Below, piece by piece: positions 1 to 7,589 of a DNA stretch of 64,000 nt. The notes under the pieces are model-generated. The model was not told the origin of the DNA, searched no databases, and worked only from the letters and a program-made list of their open reading frames with translations. The stretch lies in assembly GCA_018267915.1 (NCBI GenBank), contig JAFDXN010000025.1:434001-498000 (forward strand). The letters run 5' to 3'. Made by a program: the position numbers and the translations under genes. Source of the stretch: Bacteroidota bacterium (GTDB taxonomy: Bacteria > Bacteroidota > Bacteroidia > Chitinophagales > Chitinophagaceae). The stretch's first letter is position 1, and each line of letters begins with the position of its first letter.

Positions 1-527
1 ATCCTAACGGGGTTCAAGGCGCTATTCGCATAGGCAGGCTATTTCCTAATCGCCACGATCCTGATTTTGCGCCCATGGTGGTTTTGAACACGTTATTCGG
101 TGGTTATTTTGGTTCGCGACTAATGAGCAATATCCGCGAGGAGAAGGGTTTTACTTATGGTATATACAGTTCGCTGTCCCCGTATATAAATGGGGGATCA
201 CTGATTGTGCATACAGAGGCGGGGCGCGATGTGCTGGATGCTGCAGTGAGAGAGATATACCATGAAATGGATGTGCTATGCAACGAGGTGGCGCCCGAAG
301 ATGAACTGATGCTGGTAAAAAATTATCTCCTGGGTAACCTGTTAGGTGATCTTGATGGCCCCTTCTCGATAATGCAACGTTGGCGAACTTTGATATTGAA
401 CGGCTTCACCGTCGATCATTTTAACAACAACATCCAGGTATATAAAACTATTACAGCCGGGGAACTACAAAAGCTCGCCCAGAAGTATTATAAGGTTGAT
501 GACTTTTATGAGGTAGTAGTTGTATAG
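1..527 (+). CDS. M16 family zinc peptidase-like protein, C-terminal part (5' truncated by window)
   Basis: The reading frame is open from base 3, so the gene begins before the window; about 174 residues are visible. The segments QGAIRIGR and LNTLFGGYFGSRLMSNIR followed by EEKGFTYGIYSS match the C-terminal half of M16 (pitrilysin/processing-peptidase) proteins, where the LxxxLGGxxxSRL and R-E-x-KG-x-x-Y signatures shape the peptide chamber. The HxxEH zinc site of M16 proteins lies in the N-terminal half, so whether this is the catalytic or the partner subunit cannot be told here. Bacteroidota often carry catalytic and inactive M16 genes side by side. It converges on the Fic gene with only 7 bases between them. 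Confidence 0.85.
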   Translation, partial: PNGVQGAIRIGRLFPNRHDPDFAPMVVLNTLFGGYFGSRLMSNIREEKGFTYGIYSSLSPYINGGSLIVHTEAGRDVLDAAVREIYHEMDVLCNEVAPEDELMLVKNYLLGNLLGDLDGPFSIMQRWRTLILNGFTVDHFNNNIQVYKTITAGELQKLAQKYYKVDDFYEVVVV

Positions 528-534
528 TGCAGTT

Positions 535-1635
535 CTAAACCCAGTTGTTCGTTAATATATTCATAAGCTTATGGTTGATGTAGTAGGTGTTACGTCCTTT
601 TTTTTGCGTGACTAAAATACCGGCATCGGCCAGCTTCTTTAGCCATGTGGTAGCTGTCTGCCTGTGAGCCATGCCCCTGTTAGCCAGTAGTTCTATCTTC
701 AGATAGGGTAGCTCAAACATCAGCTTCAGCAATTCATAACTATACGAGCTGCCTAGCGTATGCTTGAGTTCCATCTCCAGCTCGGTTTTTAACGCCAGTA
801 CAGCCTTTATTTTGGCGGTTGTTAATTGTGCTGTCTCATTTACTGCAGTAAGTATGAACATTACCCAGTCATGCCAGTTCTCTTTTTCAGTAACCTCGCG
901 CAGCAATTGGTAATAAATACTTTTGTGCTGTGCGATATATGAGCTTAAATACAACACCGGCTGTAATAGCAATGACTGCTGCACCAGGTACAGGCCGTTA
1001 AGTATCCTTCCGGTGCGCCCGTTGCCATCGGCAAAGGGATGTATTGCCTCAAACTGGTAATGTATCAACGCCATTTTGATGATGGGGTCCAGCCTGGAAC
1101 GATCGCTATCATTGATAAACTGCTCAAGGCCGGTCAGTTTCTCTCTTATTACTTCTTCGCCCTCAGGCGGAGTGTAAATTACTTCTCCGGTCATGGCATT
1201 TTTCAGTGCCGTACCGGGTGTATTGCGAATTCCTGCATTATTGCCTTTAATCACCTGCACTATTTCCGTCATGGTACTCGTGAGCAAAAGGTTTTGCCTT
1301 TCATTCATGAGCTTCCAGCCCCGAAATAGTGCTTCGCGGTAATTAAGCACTTCTTTAGCTTCGGGAGTGCCAATGCTGTCGTCTTCGGTGGCGGCACGGT
1401 ATAGTTCGTCTTGCGTGGTAACTATGTTCTCTATGGCCGAGCTATCCTTGCTTTCCTGGAGGTAAATAGTATTGATGAGCAGTGCGGGGTCTGGCAATGA
1501 GAGACAAAGCCCTTTCAACTCGCCCAGGTTTCGCGAGGTGGAGGCCAAAAGCTTTAAGATACCAGCGTTTTCCAGGTCAGCTTTCGGGGGTAGGGGCGGT
1601 AGATCATTATATGGGTTATTCCTATTAAACGGCAT
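535..1635 (-). CDS. Fic family AMPylase-type protein with C-terminal winged helix
   Basis: Fic enzymes usually transfer AMP from ATP to a hydroxyl side chain of a target protein. The catalytic loop HPFADGNGRTGR starts at His199 and fits HPFx(D/E)GNGRxxR perfectly. Near the N-terminus, residues 65-70 (SSAIEN) fit the inhibitory helix motif (S/T)xxxE(G/N), with Glu69 as the predicted inhibitory glutamate; this makes it a class II, self-inhibited Fic. Residues about 295-360 look like a winged helix-turn-helix (LLANRGMAHRQTATTWLKKL), so the protein may also bind DNA. No antitoxin gene lies beside it. The start ATG is preceded by only 5 bases before the first element of a long phased repeat array, which suggests autoregulation (inference). 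The protein target is unknown. Confidence 0.93.
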   Translation of the reverse strand: MPFNRNNPYNDLPPLPPKADLENAGILKLLASTSRNLGELKGLCLSLPDPALLINTIYLQESKDSSAIENIVTTQDELYRAATEDDSIGTPEAKEVLNYREALFRGWKLMNERQNLLLTSTMTEIVQVIKGNNAGIRNTPGTALKNAMTGEVIYTPPEGEEVIREKLTGLEQFINDSDRSRLDPIIKMALIHYQFEAIHPFADGNGRTGRILNGLYLVQQSLLLQPVLYLSSYIAQHKSIYYQLLREVTEKENWHDWVMFILTAVNETAQLTTAKIKAVLALKTELEMELKHTLGSSYSYELLKLMFELPYLKIELLANRGMAHRQTATTWLKKLADAGILVTQKKGRNTYYINHKLMNILTNNWV

Positions 1636-1642
1636 AATTTCA

Positions 1643-1853
1643 TGTCGAAATTAACGCGTTTTATCGACATTAGTTAAACTTGTGTCGAATTTTTGTCTCA
1701 TTTTCAACATTAAGCTGGTTTCATGTCGAATGATTCAACATCAGGAATATTTCATGTCGAATTTTTAATCTTTTTTCGACATTAACCTGCTTTCGTGTCG
1801 AATAAGTCGACACAAAATTTAGCTCATGTTGAATTTTTCTGATTTTTTCGGTA
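1643..1853. repeat. Phased array of alternating TGTCGAA half-sites in the fic leader
   Basis: Eleven copies of the heptamer TGTCGAA or its complement TTCGACA (up to two changes) fill the gap between fic and the DUF885 gene. Their centres are at 1646, 1666, 1686, 1706, 1727, 1737, 1758, 1778, 1799, 1809 and 1830; a weaker twelfth (TTCGGTA) is centred at 1850. Orientation alternates strictly forward, reverse, forward and so on. Steps are 20 or 21 bp, with two of 10 bp, meaning one or two helical turns, so every site faces the same side of the DNA. The flanks are A/T rich. This looks like an operator for a cooperatively binding protein, most simply the winged helix of Fic itself (inference). The fic promoter must lie inside it. 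Confidence 0.85.
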
Positions 1854-1859
1854 CCAGTG

Positions 1860-3614
1860 TTACTCTTTTTCCATTAATTCCCTAATATACTTGACGGGTG
1901 TGCTGCCATAACTAAGGAATTTTTCATGGAATTGTTTAAGGTTGAATTTGTCGCCCAGTTTCTTTTTCAGCTCTTCGCGCAGATCATAGATCTCAGTATA
2001 GCCGGTAAAATAGCAGCATAGCTGCACCTGTGTTAAAGATACGCGCTTCCATTTGCCTTCGGCCTCGGCCTGTTGCTGAAAAGCTTCATTCACCAGCATG
2101 TGGATAGCCTCCTCTTTGCTCATGTTCTTCACATGCACCCTATAGTCGAGTATGGTATTGCAGGTACTGCGCAGGTTCCATTTGTAATACATCAGCCACA
2201 TCTCGGGCGGTGCCTGTCCTGTATTACCCCCGCCATACCCGCTCTCCAGCATCATGCGCTCGGCATATACGGCCCATCCTTCTATCATGGCATTATTGCC
2301 CAATATCGATTTGATAATGCTCGGCGACTGGTTCGAATAGATCAGTTGGGTGTAGTGTCCTGGTATGGCCTCGTGAATATTCAAGATCTGCATGATATAG
2401 TGATTGTACTCGCGCAGGTAGCTTTCTGCTTTTTCTTTTGGCCAGCCCGCGAGGCTACCCACATTGTAATAGGTATTGCCGTTCTTATCGTAAGGGCCGG
2501 GCGCATTGATGGAAGCACCGGCCACGCCGGCCATATAGGCCGGTTCTTTTCTCACCACCAGCGGTTTTGAAGGGTCGAGATAAATAAGATTCTTGGCCTT
2601 GATGAATGCCACCAATTCCGGTATTTGCTTTTCGATGGCTGCCTGGAAAGAGTCAGGTTGCACATGATTGATGGATAGCGTATCGATCATCTGCTTGATC
2701 GCCACGAGGGTATCGGCTGGCATAGCCTTATTACCACAGTACTTCGGCCAGAGCTGTTTAGTCAGCGCAAACATTTTTTCGTGCAGTTCTTTCTTGTGCT
2801 GTACCGCCTTGTCAAAGATCTGTTCCGCGCTGTAGCCCGATTGTATCTCGAAATCAAACTTCTTGGCATAAAGTTCTTTCCCAAGGCGGAAACTCCGGGG
2901 GTTGTCATTTTTCAACTGTTTAAGCCAATCTGCATAGCCTTTCATAGCATTCGCAGCTTCTTTGGCCCTTGCAGTTATGGCCTCTTTCTCCTTTGCATCT
3001 ATATGCGATTTTGCCAGTGCATCCTGCAGGTCTTTCTCAAATACCGACGTGCCGCCGCCGTTCTGATCTATCGCCAGTTGCGTGTGCTCTGTAGTCGGGT
3101 TTTTGATATTCTTCTTCGCGGCTTCGTAATAGGCGGGAACTGATGCCATGCGCAAGTAGAAGTTATGTAATCTTGTATCAAGACTGTCGTAGTCATTGCT
3201 CAGCATGTTTGCAAAACCCTCGGCCACGTTATACGAAGCCGGGTTCCATTCATAGGCCTTCTCTTCATTGATGGCCCATTCCGACGACCGCAGCTGGTTC
3301 TCGATCATCTTATAGTCGGTCTTATTATTGTCTGACAAGGCATTGATATCAAATCCCTTAAGCGAATCAAGATTGGCCTTATCAAATGCCAGTTCGACTG
3401 AGCGGTTTGCTTCATCAGGCACCACGAGCACGCTGTCGTATTTGTGATAGCCCACACTGCTGGCCCAGCCTGGGTTCAGCTTCCAGAGCGACTCGATGAA
3501 GCGCTCCTTATAACCATCGAATTGTGTATCCTGCGTTCCCATATTTTTATTAGCCGGATTATTACATGCGGCAAATGCTGCATAGCAAAAAGCTACTGCA
3601 AGTATTTTTTTCAT
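1860..3614 (-). CDS. DUF885 family putative metallopeptidase lipoprotein
   Basis: This is a 584-residue protein with an N-terminal lipoprotein signal (MKKILAVAFCYAAFAAC, lipobox FAAC), so it is probably anchored in a membrane facing the periplasm or outside. The DUF885 signature HEAIPGHY (His414, Glu415, His420) is a zinc-binding HExxxGH-type motif, and the downstream MIEGWAVYAE supplies the family's EGWA glutamate. Family members are thought to be zinc-dependent peptidases; the substrate is not known. The start was set at the ATG at 3614 because it gives a clean signal peptide; the longer frame to 3650 would bury it. The gene lies upstream of fic on the same strand, separated by the phased repeat array. 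Confidence 0.88.
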   Translation of the reverse strand: MKKILAVAFCYAAFAACNNPANKNMGTQDTQFDGYKERFIESLWKLNPGWASSVGYHKYDSVLVVPDEANRSVELAFDKANLDSLKGFDINALSDNNKTDYKMIENQLRSSEWAINEEKAYEWNPASYNVAEGFANMLSNDYDSLDTRLHNFYLRMASVPAYYEAAKKNIKNPTTEHTQLAIDQNGGGTSVFEKDLQDALAKSHIDAKEKEAITARAKEAANAMKGYADWLKQLKNDNPRSFRLGKELYAKKFDFEIQSGYSAEQIFDKAVQHKKELHEKMFALTKQLWPKYCGNKAMPADTLVAIKQMIDTLSINHVQPDSFQAAIEKQIPELVAFIKAKNLIYLDPSKPLVVRKEPAYMAGVAGASINAPGPYDKNGNTYYNVGSLAGWPKEKAESYLREYNHYIMQILNIHEAIPGHYTQLIYSNQSPSIIKSILGNNAMIEGWAVYAERMMLESGYGGGNTGQAPPEMWLMYYKWNLRSTCNTILDYRVHVKNMSKEEAIHMLVNEAFQQQAEAEGKWKRVSLTQVQLCCYFTGYTEIYDLREELKKKLGDKFNLKQFHEKFLSYGSTPVKYIRELMEKE

Positions 3615-3766
3615 AACTTTAATTGAACAACAAACATAATGTTTGGTCATGAAAGTAAAAACGTGAATTATTCGGCACTGCCTTGTTAAACCATTTATAA
3701 AAGGGCATCACAATAAAACCGGCAGCCTGATATTTCCGTTAATTAAAGCATCACAAACAGACCATC

Positions 3767-4300
3767 ATGCGTTTTACATTATTATTGTTATTAGTTGGCG
3801 GCACAGTATTACTGGCAATGTGCTCCAATGCTAAAAACCAAAGGAATATGGACTCACAGCATAGCAACAATCCTTACTACTCGCACACTGATACCAACCA
3901 CCTGAACGTAAGCGATGCCGAATGGAAGAAGATACTGCCTAAGGATGTTTACAATATCGCCCGGGAAAAGGGAACAGAATATGCATTCACCGGCAAATAC
4001 TGGAAGACCGATGCGCATGGTATCTACTATTGCGCCGTATGCGGCAACCCGCTTTTCAAATCCGGCGCCAAGTTCGCCAGCTCCTGCGGATGGCCTAGTT
4101 TCTTTGAAAGTCTGAAGCCGAACAGCGTTCGTTACGAAGAAGACCGCTCACACGGTATGGACCGCACCGAAGTGCTCTGCGGCCGTTGCGATTCACATCT
4201 GGGCCACATATTCGACGACGGTCCTCCGCCCACTTATAAGCGTTTTTGTATGAACTCGGCAGTGCTGGAGTTTGTGCCCGATGACCCTAATGCGAAATAG
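3767..4300 (+). CDS. msrB: Peptide-methionine (R)-S-oxide reductase, lipoprotein form
   Basis: MsrB reduces the R epimer of methionine sulfoxide in proteins. The 177-residue product has a lipoprotein signal (lipobox LAMC, Cys19), placing it in the cell envelope. Two CxxC pairs, CAVCGNPLF and LCGRCDSHLGH, form the structural zinc site. GWPSF and RFCMNS, the latter with the catalytic cysteine, complete the family signature. The N-terminal extension YYSHTDT followed by VSDAEWKKIL is repeated almost unchanged in the next gene, so the two are tandem paralogues. The second ATG lies 49 bases past this stop, suggesting one transcript for envelope oxidative-damage repair. The recycling reductase is not encoded in view. 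Confidence 0.95.
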   Translation: MRFTLLLLLVGGTVLLAMCSNAKNQRNMDSQHSNNPYYSHTDTNHLNVSDAEWKKILPKDVYNIAREKGTEYAFTGKYWKTDAHGIYYCAVCGNPLFKSGAKFASSCGWPSFFESLKPNSVRYEEDRSHGMDRTEVLCGRCDSHLGHIFDDGPPPTYKRFCMNSAVLEFVPDDPNAK

Positions 4301-4348
4301 CAAAACCAATTGAGGCATTTGATCGTATATACTTTTAAATGCTCAACA

Positions 4349-4843
4349 ATGAATTATTTAAAGTCAATATCGGCAATAATCCTGTTGTTTTTTGCGATGG
4401 CTGCCGGGGCGCAATCTTCTAAAAATCCATACTACTCCCATACGGACACTAAAATGCTTAGCGTATCGGATGCTGAATGGAAGAAGATATTGTCACCCGG
4501 CGTCTACCAGATTGCCCGCGAAAAAGCAACGGAGCAAGCCTACACCGGCGATTACTGGGATAATCACAAAAAGGGCACCTATTATTGCGGTGTCTGTGGT
4601 TATCCTCTTTTCAGTTCCACTGCAAAGTTCGACAGTCACACAGGTTGGCCAAGTTTTTACCAACCCATCAAGGGGAATAGCGTTAGGTATATCACCGACC
4701 AGTCTTACGGCATGAGCCGCACTGAGGTAGCCTGCGCACGTTGCGGCTCGCACCTCGGCCATGTCTTCGACGATGGACCGGCGCCTACGCATAAAAGATA
4801 TTGCATGAATGGGGATGTGCTGGACTTCGAGCCGGCAAAATAA
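4349..4843 (+). CDS. msrB: Peptide-methionine (R)-S-oxide reductase, secreted paralogue
   Basis: This second MsrB has 164 residues from the ATG at 4349, which starts a clear signal peptide (MNYLKSISAIILLFFAMAAGAQS) without a lipobox cysteine, so the protein should be free in the periplasm or exported. Zinc pairs CGVCGYPLF and CARCGSHLGH, the GWPSF loop and the catalytic cysteine in RYCMNG are all present. It is a close relative of the preceding lipoprotein MsrB and shares its VSDAEWKKIL segment. The pair differ chiefly in anchoring, which suggests that duplicates were kept to serve different compartments (inference). A hairpin after the stop probably ends the transcript. Confidence 0.95.
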   Translation: MNYLKSISAIILLFFAMAAGAQSSKNPYYSHTDTKMLSVSDAEWKKILSPGVYQIAREKATEQAYTGDYWDNHKKGTYYCGVCGYPLFSSTAKFDSHTGWPSFYQPIKGNSVRYITDQSYGMSRTEVACARCGSHLGHVFDDGPAPTHKRYCMNGDVLDFEPAK

Positions 4844-4869
4844 TTATGGTTTATGTGTGTGTTGTTTTT

Positions 4870-4904
4870 AGCCCTTATTTTGTAAAAAATAGGGGCTTCG
4901 TTTT
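4870..4904 (+). terminator. Hairpin after the msrB pair, next to the nth start
   Basis: AGCCCTTATTTT (4870-4881) pairs with AAAATAGGGGCT (4886-4897) around a GTAA loop, with one G-T wobble, followed by TCGTTTT. It fits a rho-independent terminator for the msrB genes, but it ends only 7 bases before the nth ATG, so it could also act in the nth leader. Confidence 0.5.
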
Positions 4905-5597
4905 ATGACAAAGAAAGAGCGCTACGAATATGTTATAGATTGGTTTAAGAAGAATGATCCTGATGCAAAAACCGAACTGCATTACAAAAATCCTTACCAA
5001 TTGCTTGTAGCCGTTATTTTATCTGCGCAGTGCACTGATAAGCGCGTGAACATAGTAACTCCTGCATTTTTCAAAGCATTCCCCGGACCGGAGTCTCTTT
5101 CAAAAGCGGATGCCGACGACGTCTTCCCGATTATCAGATCGGTAAGCTTTGCCAACAACAAGACCAAACACCTGATAGGAATGGCTAAAATGCTTATGGA
5201 AAAGCATAAAGGCAAAGTGCCGGACAATATGGAAGACCTGGTGGAGTTGCCGGGTGTGGGCCGGAAGACGGCCAACGTGATCATGTCGGTAATATATGAG
5301 CAACCCAACATGGCGGTTGACACACACGTATTCAGGGTATCGGCGCGCATTGGATTAACCACAAATGCAAAAACACCATTGCAGACCGAACAACAACTAT
5401 TGCGTTACATCCCTGAAGAATTGGTTCATATCGCTCACCACTGGCTGATCCTTCACGGGCGTTATGTATGTGTAGCCCGTCGGCCCAAATGTGAGATCTG
5501 CGGATTGCGACCAGCCTGCAAATATTACCAGACCGACATGAAGTATATTGTAGAAAAAGTAAAGGCGCCGGTTAAGGCGCCTCGAAGAAAAAGTTAG
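4905..5597 (+). CDS. nth: Endonuclease III (DNA glycosylase/AP lyase)
   Basis: Nth removes oxidised pyrimidines and nicks the abasic site in base excision repair. The 230-residue protein has the helix-hairpin-helix ELPGVGRKTANVIM with catalytic Lys121, and the catalytic aspartate Asp139 in AVDTHVFRVSARIG, equivalent to the E. coli Lys120/Asp138 pair. The C-terminal cluster loop C-x6-C-x2-C-x5-C (CVARRPKC, EIC, GLRPAC) binds a 4Fe-4S cluster. The tail after the cluster is basic (KVKAPVKAPRRKS). Its last codons contain an inverted repeat that probably serves as terminator for the convergent gene, whose stop is 3 bases away. Confidence 0.97.
   Translation: MTKKERYEYVIDWFKKNDPDAKTELHYKNPYQLLVAVILSAQCTDKRVNIVTPAFFKAFPGPESLSKADADDVFPIIRSVSFANNKTKHLIGMAKMLMEKHKGKVPDNMEDLVELPGVGRKTANVIMSVIYEQPNMAVDTHVFRVSARIGLTTNAKTPLQTEQQLLRYIPEELVHIAHHWLILHGRYVCVARRPKCEICGLRPACKYYQTDMKYIVEKVKAPVKAPRRKS
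5551..5582 (-). terminator. Terminator of the thioredoxin-like gene, inside the end of nth
   Basis: AGGCGCC (5563-5569) and GGCGCCT (5576-5582) form a 7-bp stem with a 6-base loop. Read on the minus strand it is followed by TTACTTTTTC, so it fits a terminator for the minus-strand gene ending at 5601. It lies within nth coding sequence, consistent with the tight convergent packing. Confidence 0.45.
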
Positions 5598-5600
5598 TGT

Positions 5601-6170
5601 TTAATGCATTCCCTGCATAGGGGCCTTCGGCGCCACATCTGCCCAACTGGCTTTAAAATCTTTTTGATAATCTTCCCACTTCACTGTTTTGTACTTGTCC
5701 TCGCCCAGGTATTTCAGTATCATTTCCCATTCCGGCACATTGTGATACCCGGGAACGTTCGTGATCATCTGGAAGCCCTTTTCCATAAACACCGTGCTGG
5801 GATAAGACATTTGTCCATGCAGCAGGTCAATAGCCACCGTATTGGCTTTTTGATCCGGTGAATAACCATACATCTTGCCTACAAAACGCAGGCTATCTTT
5901 ACGCTCTGCATCCAGCTTCACTGCATAAAAATTCTTGTTGATATAATTGATCACGTCAGGACTTTCGTAGGTCGTAGCATCCATGCGCTTGCACCAGCCA
6001 CACCAGCCTGTGTACACGTCTATCAACACCTTGCGTGGCTCAGTTTTCATGGCGGCCTGCACCTCATCCAGGTTCATCCAGTGTATTTTACCGTCATTGG
6101 CATTTTTGTCGCCGGCAAATACGGAAACAGCACACAAAACAAGCGCTGCCAGCAGCAATATTCTTTTCAT
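5601..6170 (-). CDS. Periplasmic thioredoxin-fold protein (DUF255-like)
   Basis: The 189-residue product has a signal peptide (MKRILLLAALVLCAVSVFAG) and a thioredoxin-like fold with the redox motif WCGWCKRM about 60 residues in. The spacing VLIDVYTGWCGWCKRMDATTY matches the thioredoxin family that includes the N-terminal domain of DUF255/YyaL proteins. It is probably a periplasmic thiol oxidoreductase or disulfide reductase; the partner is unknown. An attractive but unproven role is supplying electrons to the envelope MsrB proteins encoded 1 kb away. It converges on nth with a 3-base gap and diverges from ubiX. Confidence 0.8.
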   Translation of the reverse strand: MKRILLLAALVLCAVSVFAGDKNANDGKIHWMNLDEVQAAMKTEPRKVLIDVYTGWCGWCKRMDATTYESPDVINYINKNFYAVKLDAERKDSLRFVGKMYGYSPDQKANTVAIDLLHGQMSYPSTVFMEKGFQMITNVPGYHNVPEWEMILKYLGEDKYKTVKWEDYQKDFKASWADVAPKAPMQGMH

Positions 6171-6260
6171 TTAAGGTATATTTTTAAAAGACGAATTTAC
6201 GACTAATTCCATGTAGCTTTGTTATTTATCTTGTAATATATTTAAATAAAGCGTTAAAAG

Positions 6261-6818
6261 ATGAAAATAGCTGTGGCGGTGACGGGTGCCAGTGGATCGG
6301 TCTATGCACGTGTATTACTCGATAAGCTGTTGGAATTGAAAGATCAGGTTACAGAAGTTGGCATGGTGTGGAGTGACAATGCTTTTACGGTCTGGCAACA
6401 CGAGCTGGGTGATAAAAGCTACGAGAAATATCCCTTTCGTTCATGGGAAAAGAACGACTTCATGGCGCCCTTCGCCTCGGGTAGTTCTTCATACGGCGCA
6501 TTGATCATTTGCCCCTGTAGCATGGGTACTCTTGGCCGGATAGCAGGAGGCATTAGCAATGACCTGGTAACGCGTGCAGCAGATGTAATGCTCAAAGAGC
6601 GCCGCAAGCTGATTTGCGTTGTGCGCGAAACTCCGTATAACCTGGTGCATCTCCGCAACATGACGGCTGTTACTGAAGCTGGTGGTATTATCTGCCCGGC
6701 CACTCCTTCATTTTACAGCCAGCCAAAAACGATTGAAGACGCTGCCTATACCGTAATACATCGCGTATTGCAGCTAAGCGGCATAAATGTTGATGGCTAC
6801 AAATGGCAGGAATCATAG
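6261..6818 (+). CDS. ubiX: UbiX-type flavin prenyltransferase
   Basis: UbiX attaches a dimethylallyl group to FMN, making the prenyl-FMN cofactor used by UbiD decarboxylases. The 185-residue length is typical. The Rossmann-like start VAVTGASGSVYARVLL binds FMN phosphate; CPCSMGTLGRIAGGISNDLVTRAADV and the RETPYNLVHLRNM segment are strongly conserved in the family. No ubiD lies in the window; in Bacteroidota the UbiD/UbiX pair serves menaquinone-like or other aromatic decarboxylation. The stop is 3 bases before mazG, so the two genes are almost certainly co-transcribed, followed by the histidine kinase gene. Confidence 0.93.
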   Translation: MKIAVAVTGASGSVYARVLLDKLLELKDQVTEVGMVWSDNAFTVWQHELGDKSYEKYPFRSWEKNDFMAPFASGSSSYGALIICPCSMGTLGRIAGGISNDLVTRAADVMLKERRKLICVVRETPYNLVHLRNMTAVTEAGGIICPATPSFYSQPKTIEDAAYTVIHRVLQLSGINVDGYKWQES

Positions 6819-6821
6819 AAT

Positions 6822-7586
6822 ATGTATTCAAACTCGATAGAGCGCTTAAGGACGATCATGGACGAGCTCAGGGAGCGATGTCCCTGGGATAAGAAACAAA
6901 CAATACAAACACTGCGTCAGCAAACACTTGAAGAAGTGTATGAACTCACCGACGCCATCAGCGATGAGAACTGGCAGGGGCTAAAAGAGGAACTGGGTGA
7001 CATGCTCTTGCATATCGTCTTCTATAGTAAAATAGGCGCAGAGCAAAACCAGTTCACTTTCGATGATGTAATAGAAGGTGTCTGCAACAAACTCGTTGCA
7101 CGGCATCCGCACATTTACTCCAATGCGGATGTGGAGAACGAGGACCAGGTGAAACAGAACTGGGAGAAGCTAAAACTAAAAGAGGGCAAAAAATCGGTAC
7201 TGAGCGGCATCCCCCAATCGCTGCCGGCTATTATCAAGGCCTTGCGCTTGCAGGAAAAGACAAGACAGGTGGGTTTTGAATGGGATCATCTGGGACAGGT
7301 AAAAGAAAAGGTAGACGAAGAGATCGCCGAGCTATATGAAGCAGTTGACAAGGGAGATCAAAAACATATAGAGGAAGAGTTTGGTGATGTGTTGTTTGCA
7401 CTCGTCAACTATGCCAGGTTCATACACGTAGATCCCGAACATGCGCTCGAGGTGACAAACAAAAAGTTCATAAGGCGGTTTCAGCAAATGGAAGTAATAG
7501 CGGGCCAGCAAAGTAAGTTGCTTCACGATATGACACTTGCAGAAATGGACGCTTTGTGGAACGAAGTAAAAAAACAGGAACGCTAA
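6822..7586 (+). CDS. mazG: Nucleoside triphosphate pyrophosphohydrolase MazG
   Basis: MazG hydrolyses NTPs and dNTPs to monophosphates and pyrophosphate, a house-cleaning activity linked to nutrient stress. The 254-residue protein carries the usual two MazG repeats. The first has CPWDKKQTIQTL, then EEVYEL and EELGDMLLHIVFYS (the EExxE...ExxD magnesium site). The second has EEIAELYEAVDKG and EEFGDVLFALVNYARF. Length and order match E. coli MazG. It lies between ubiX (3 bases) and the kinase gene (3 bases), a compact three-gene run. No mazEF toxin-antitoxin genes are nearby. Confidence 0.95.
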   Translation: MYSNSIERLRTIMDELRERCPWDKKQTIQTLRQQTLEEVYELTDAISDENWQGLKEELGDMLLHIVFYSKIGAEQNQFTFDDVIEGVCNKLVARHPHIYSNADVENEDQVKQNWEKLKLKEGKKSVLSGIPQSLPAIIKALRLQEKTRQVGFEWDHLGQVKEKVDEEIAELYEAVDKGDQKHIEEEFGDVLFALVNYARFIHVDPEHALEVTNKKFIRRFQQMEVIAGQQSKLLHDMTLAEMDALWNEVKKQER

Positions 7587-7589
7587 CTC

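Noticed and set aside
3615..3650. Upstream extension of the DUF885 gene
   Set aside because: It would put 12 residues before a clean lipoprotein signal, which would spoil it. The ATG at 3614 is preferred.
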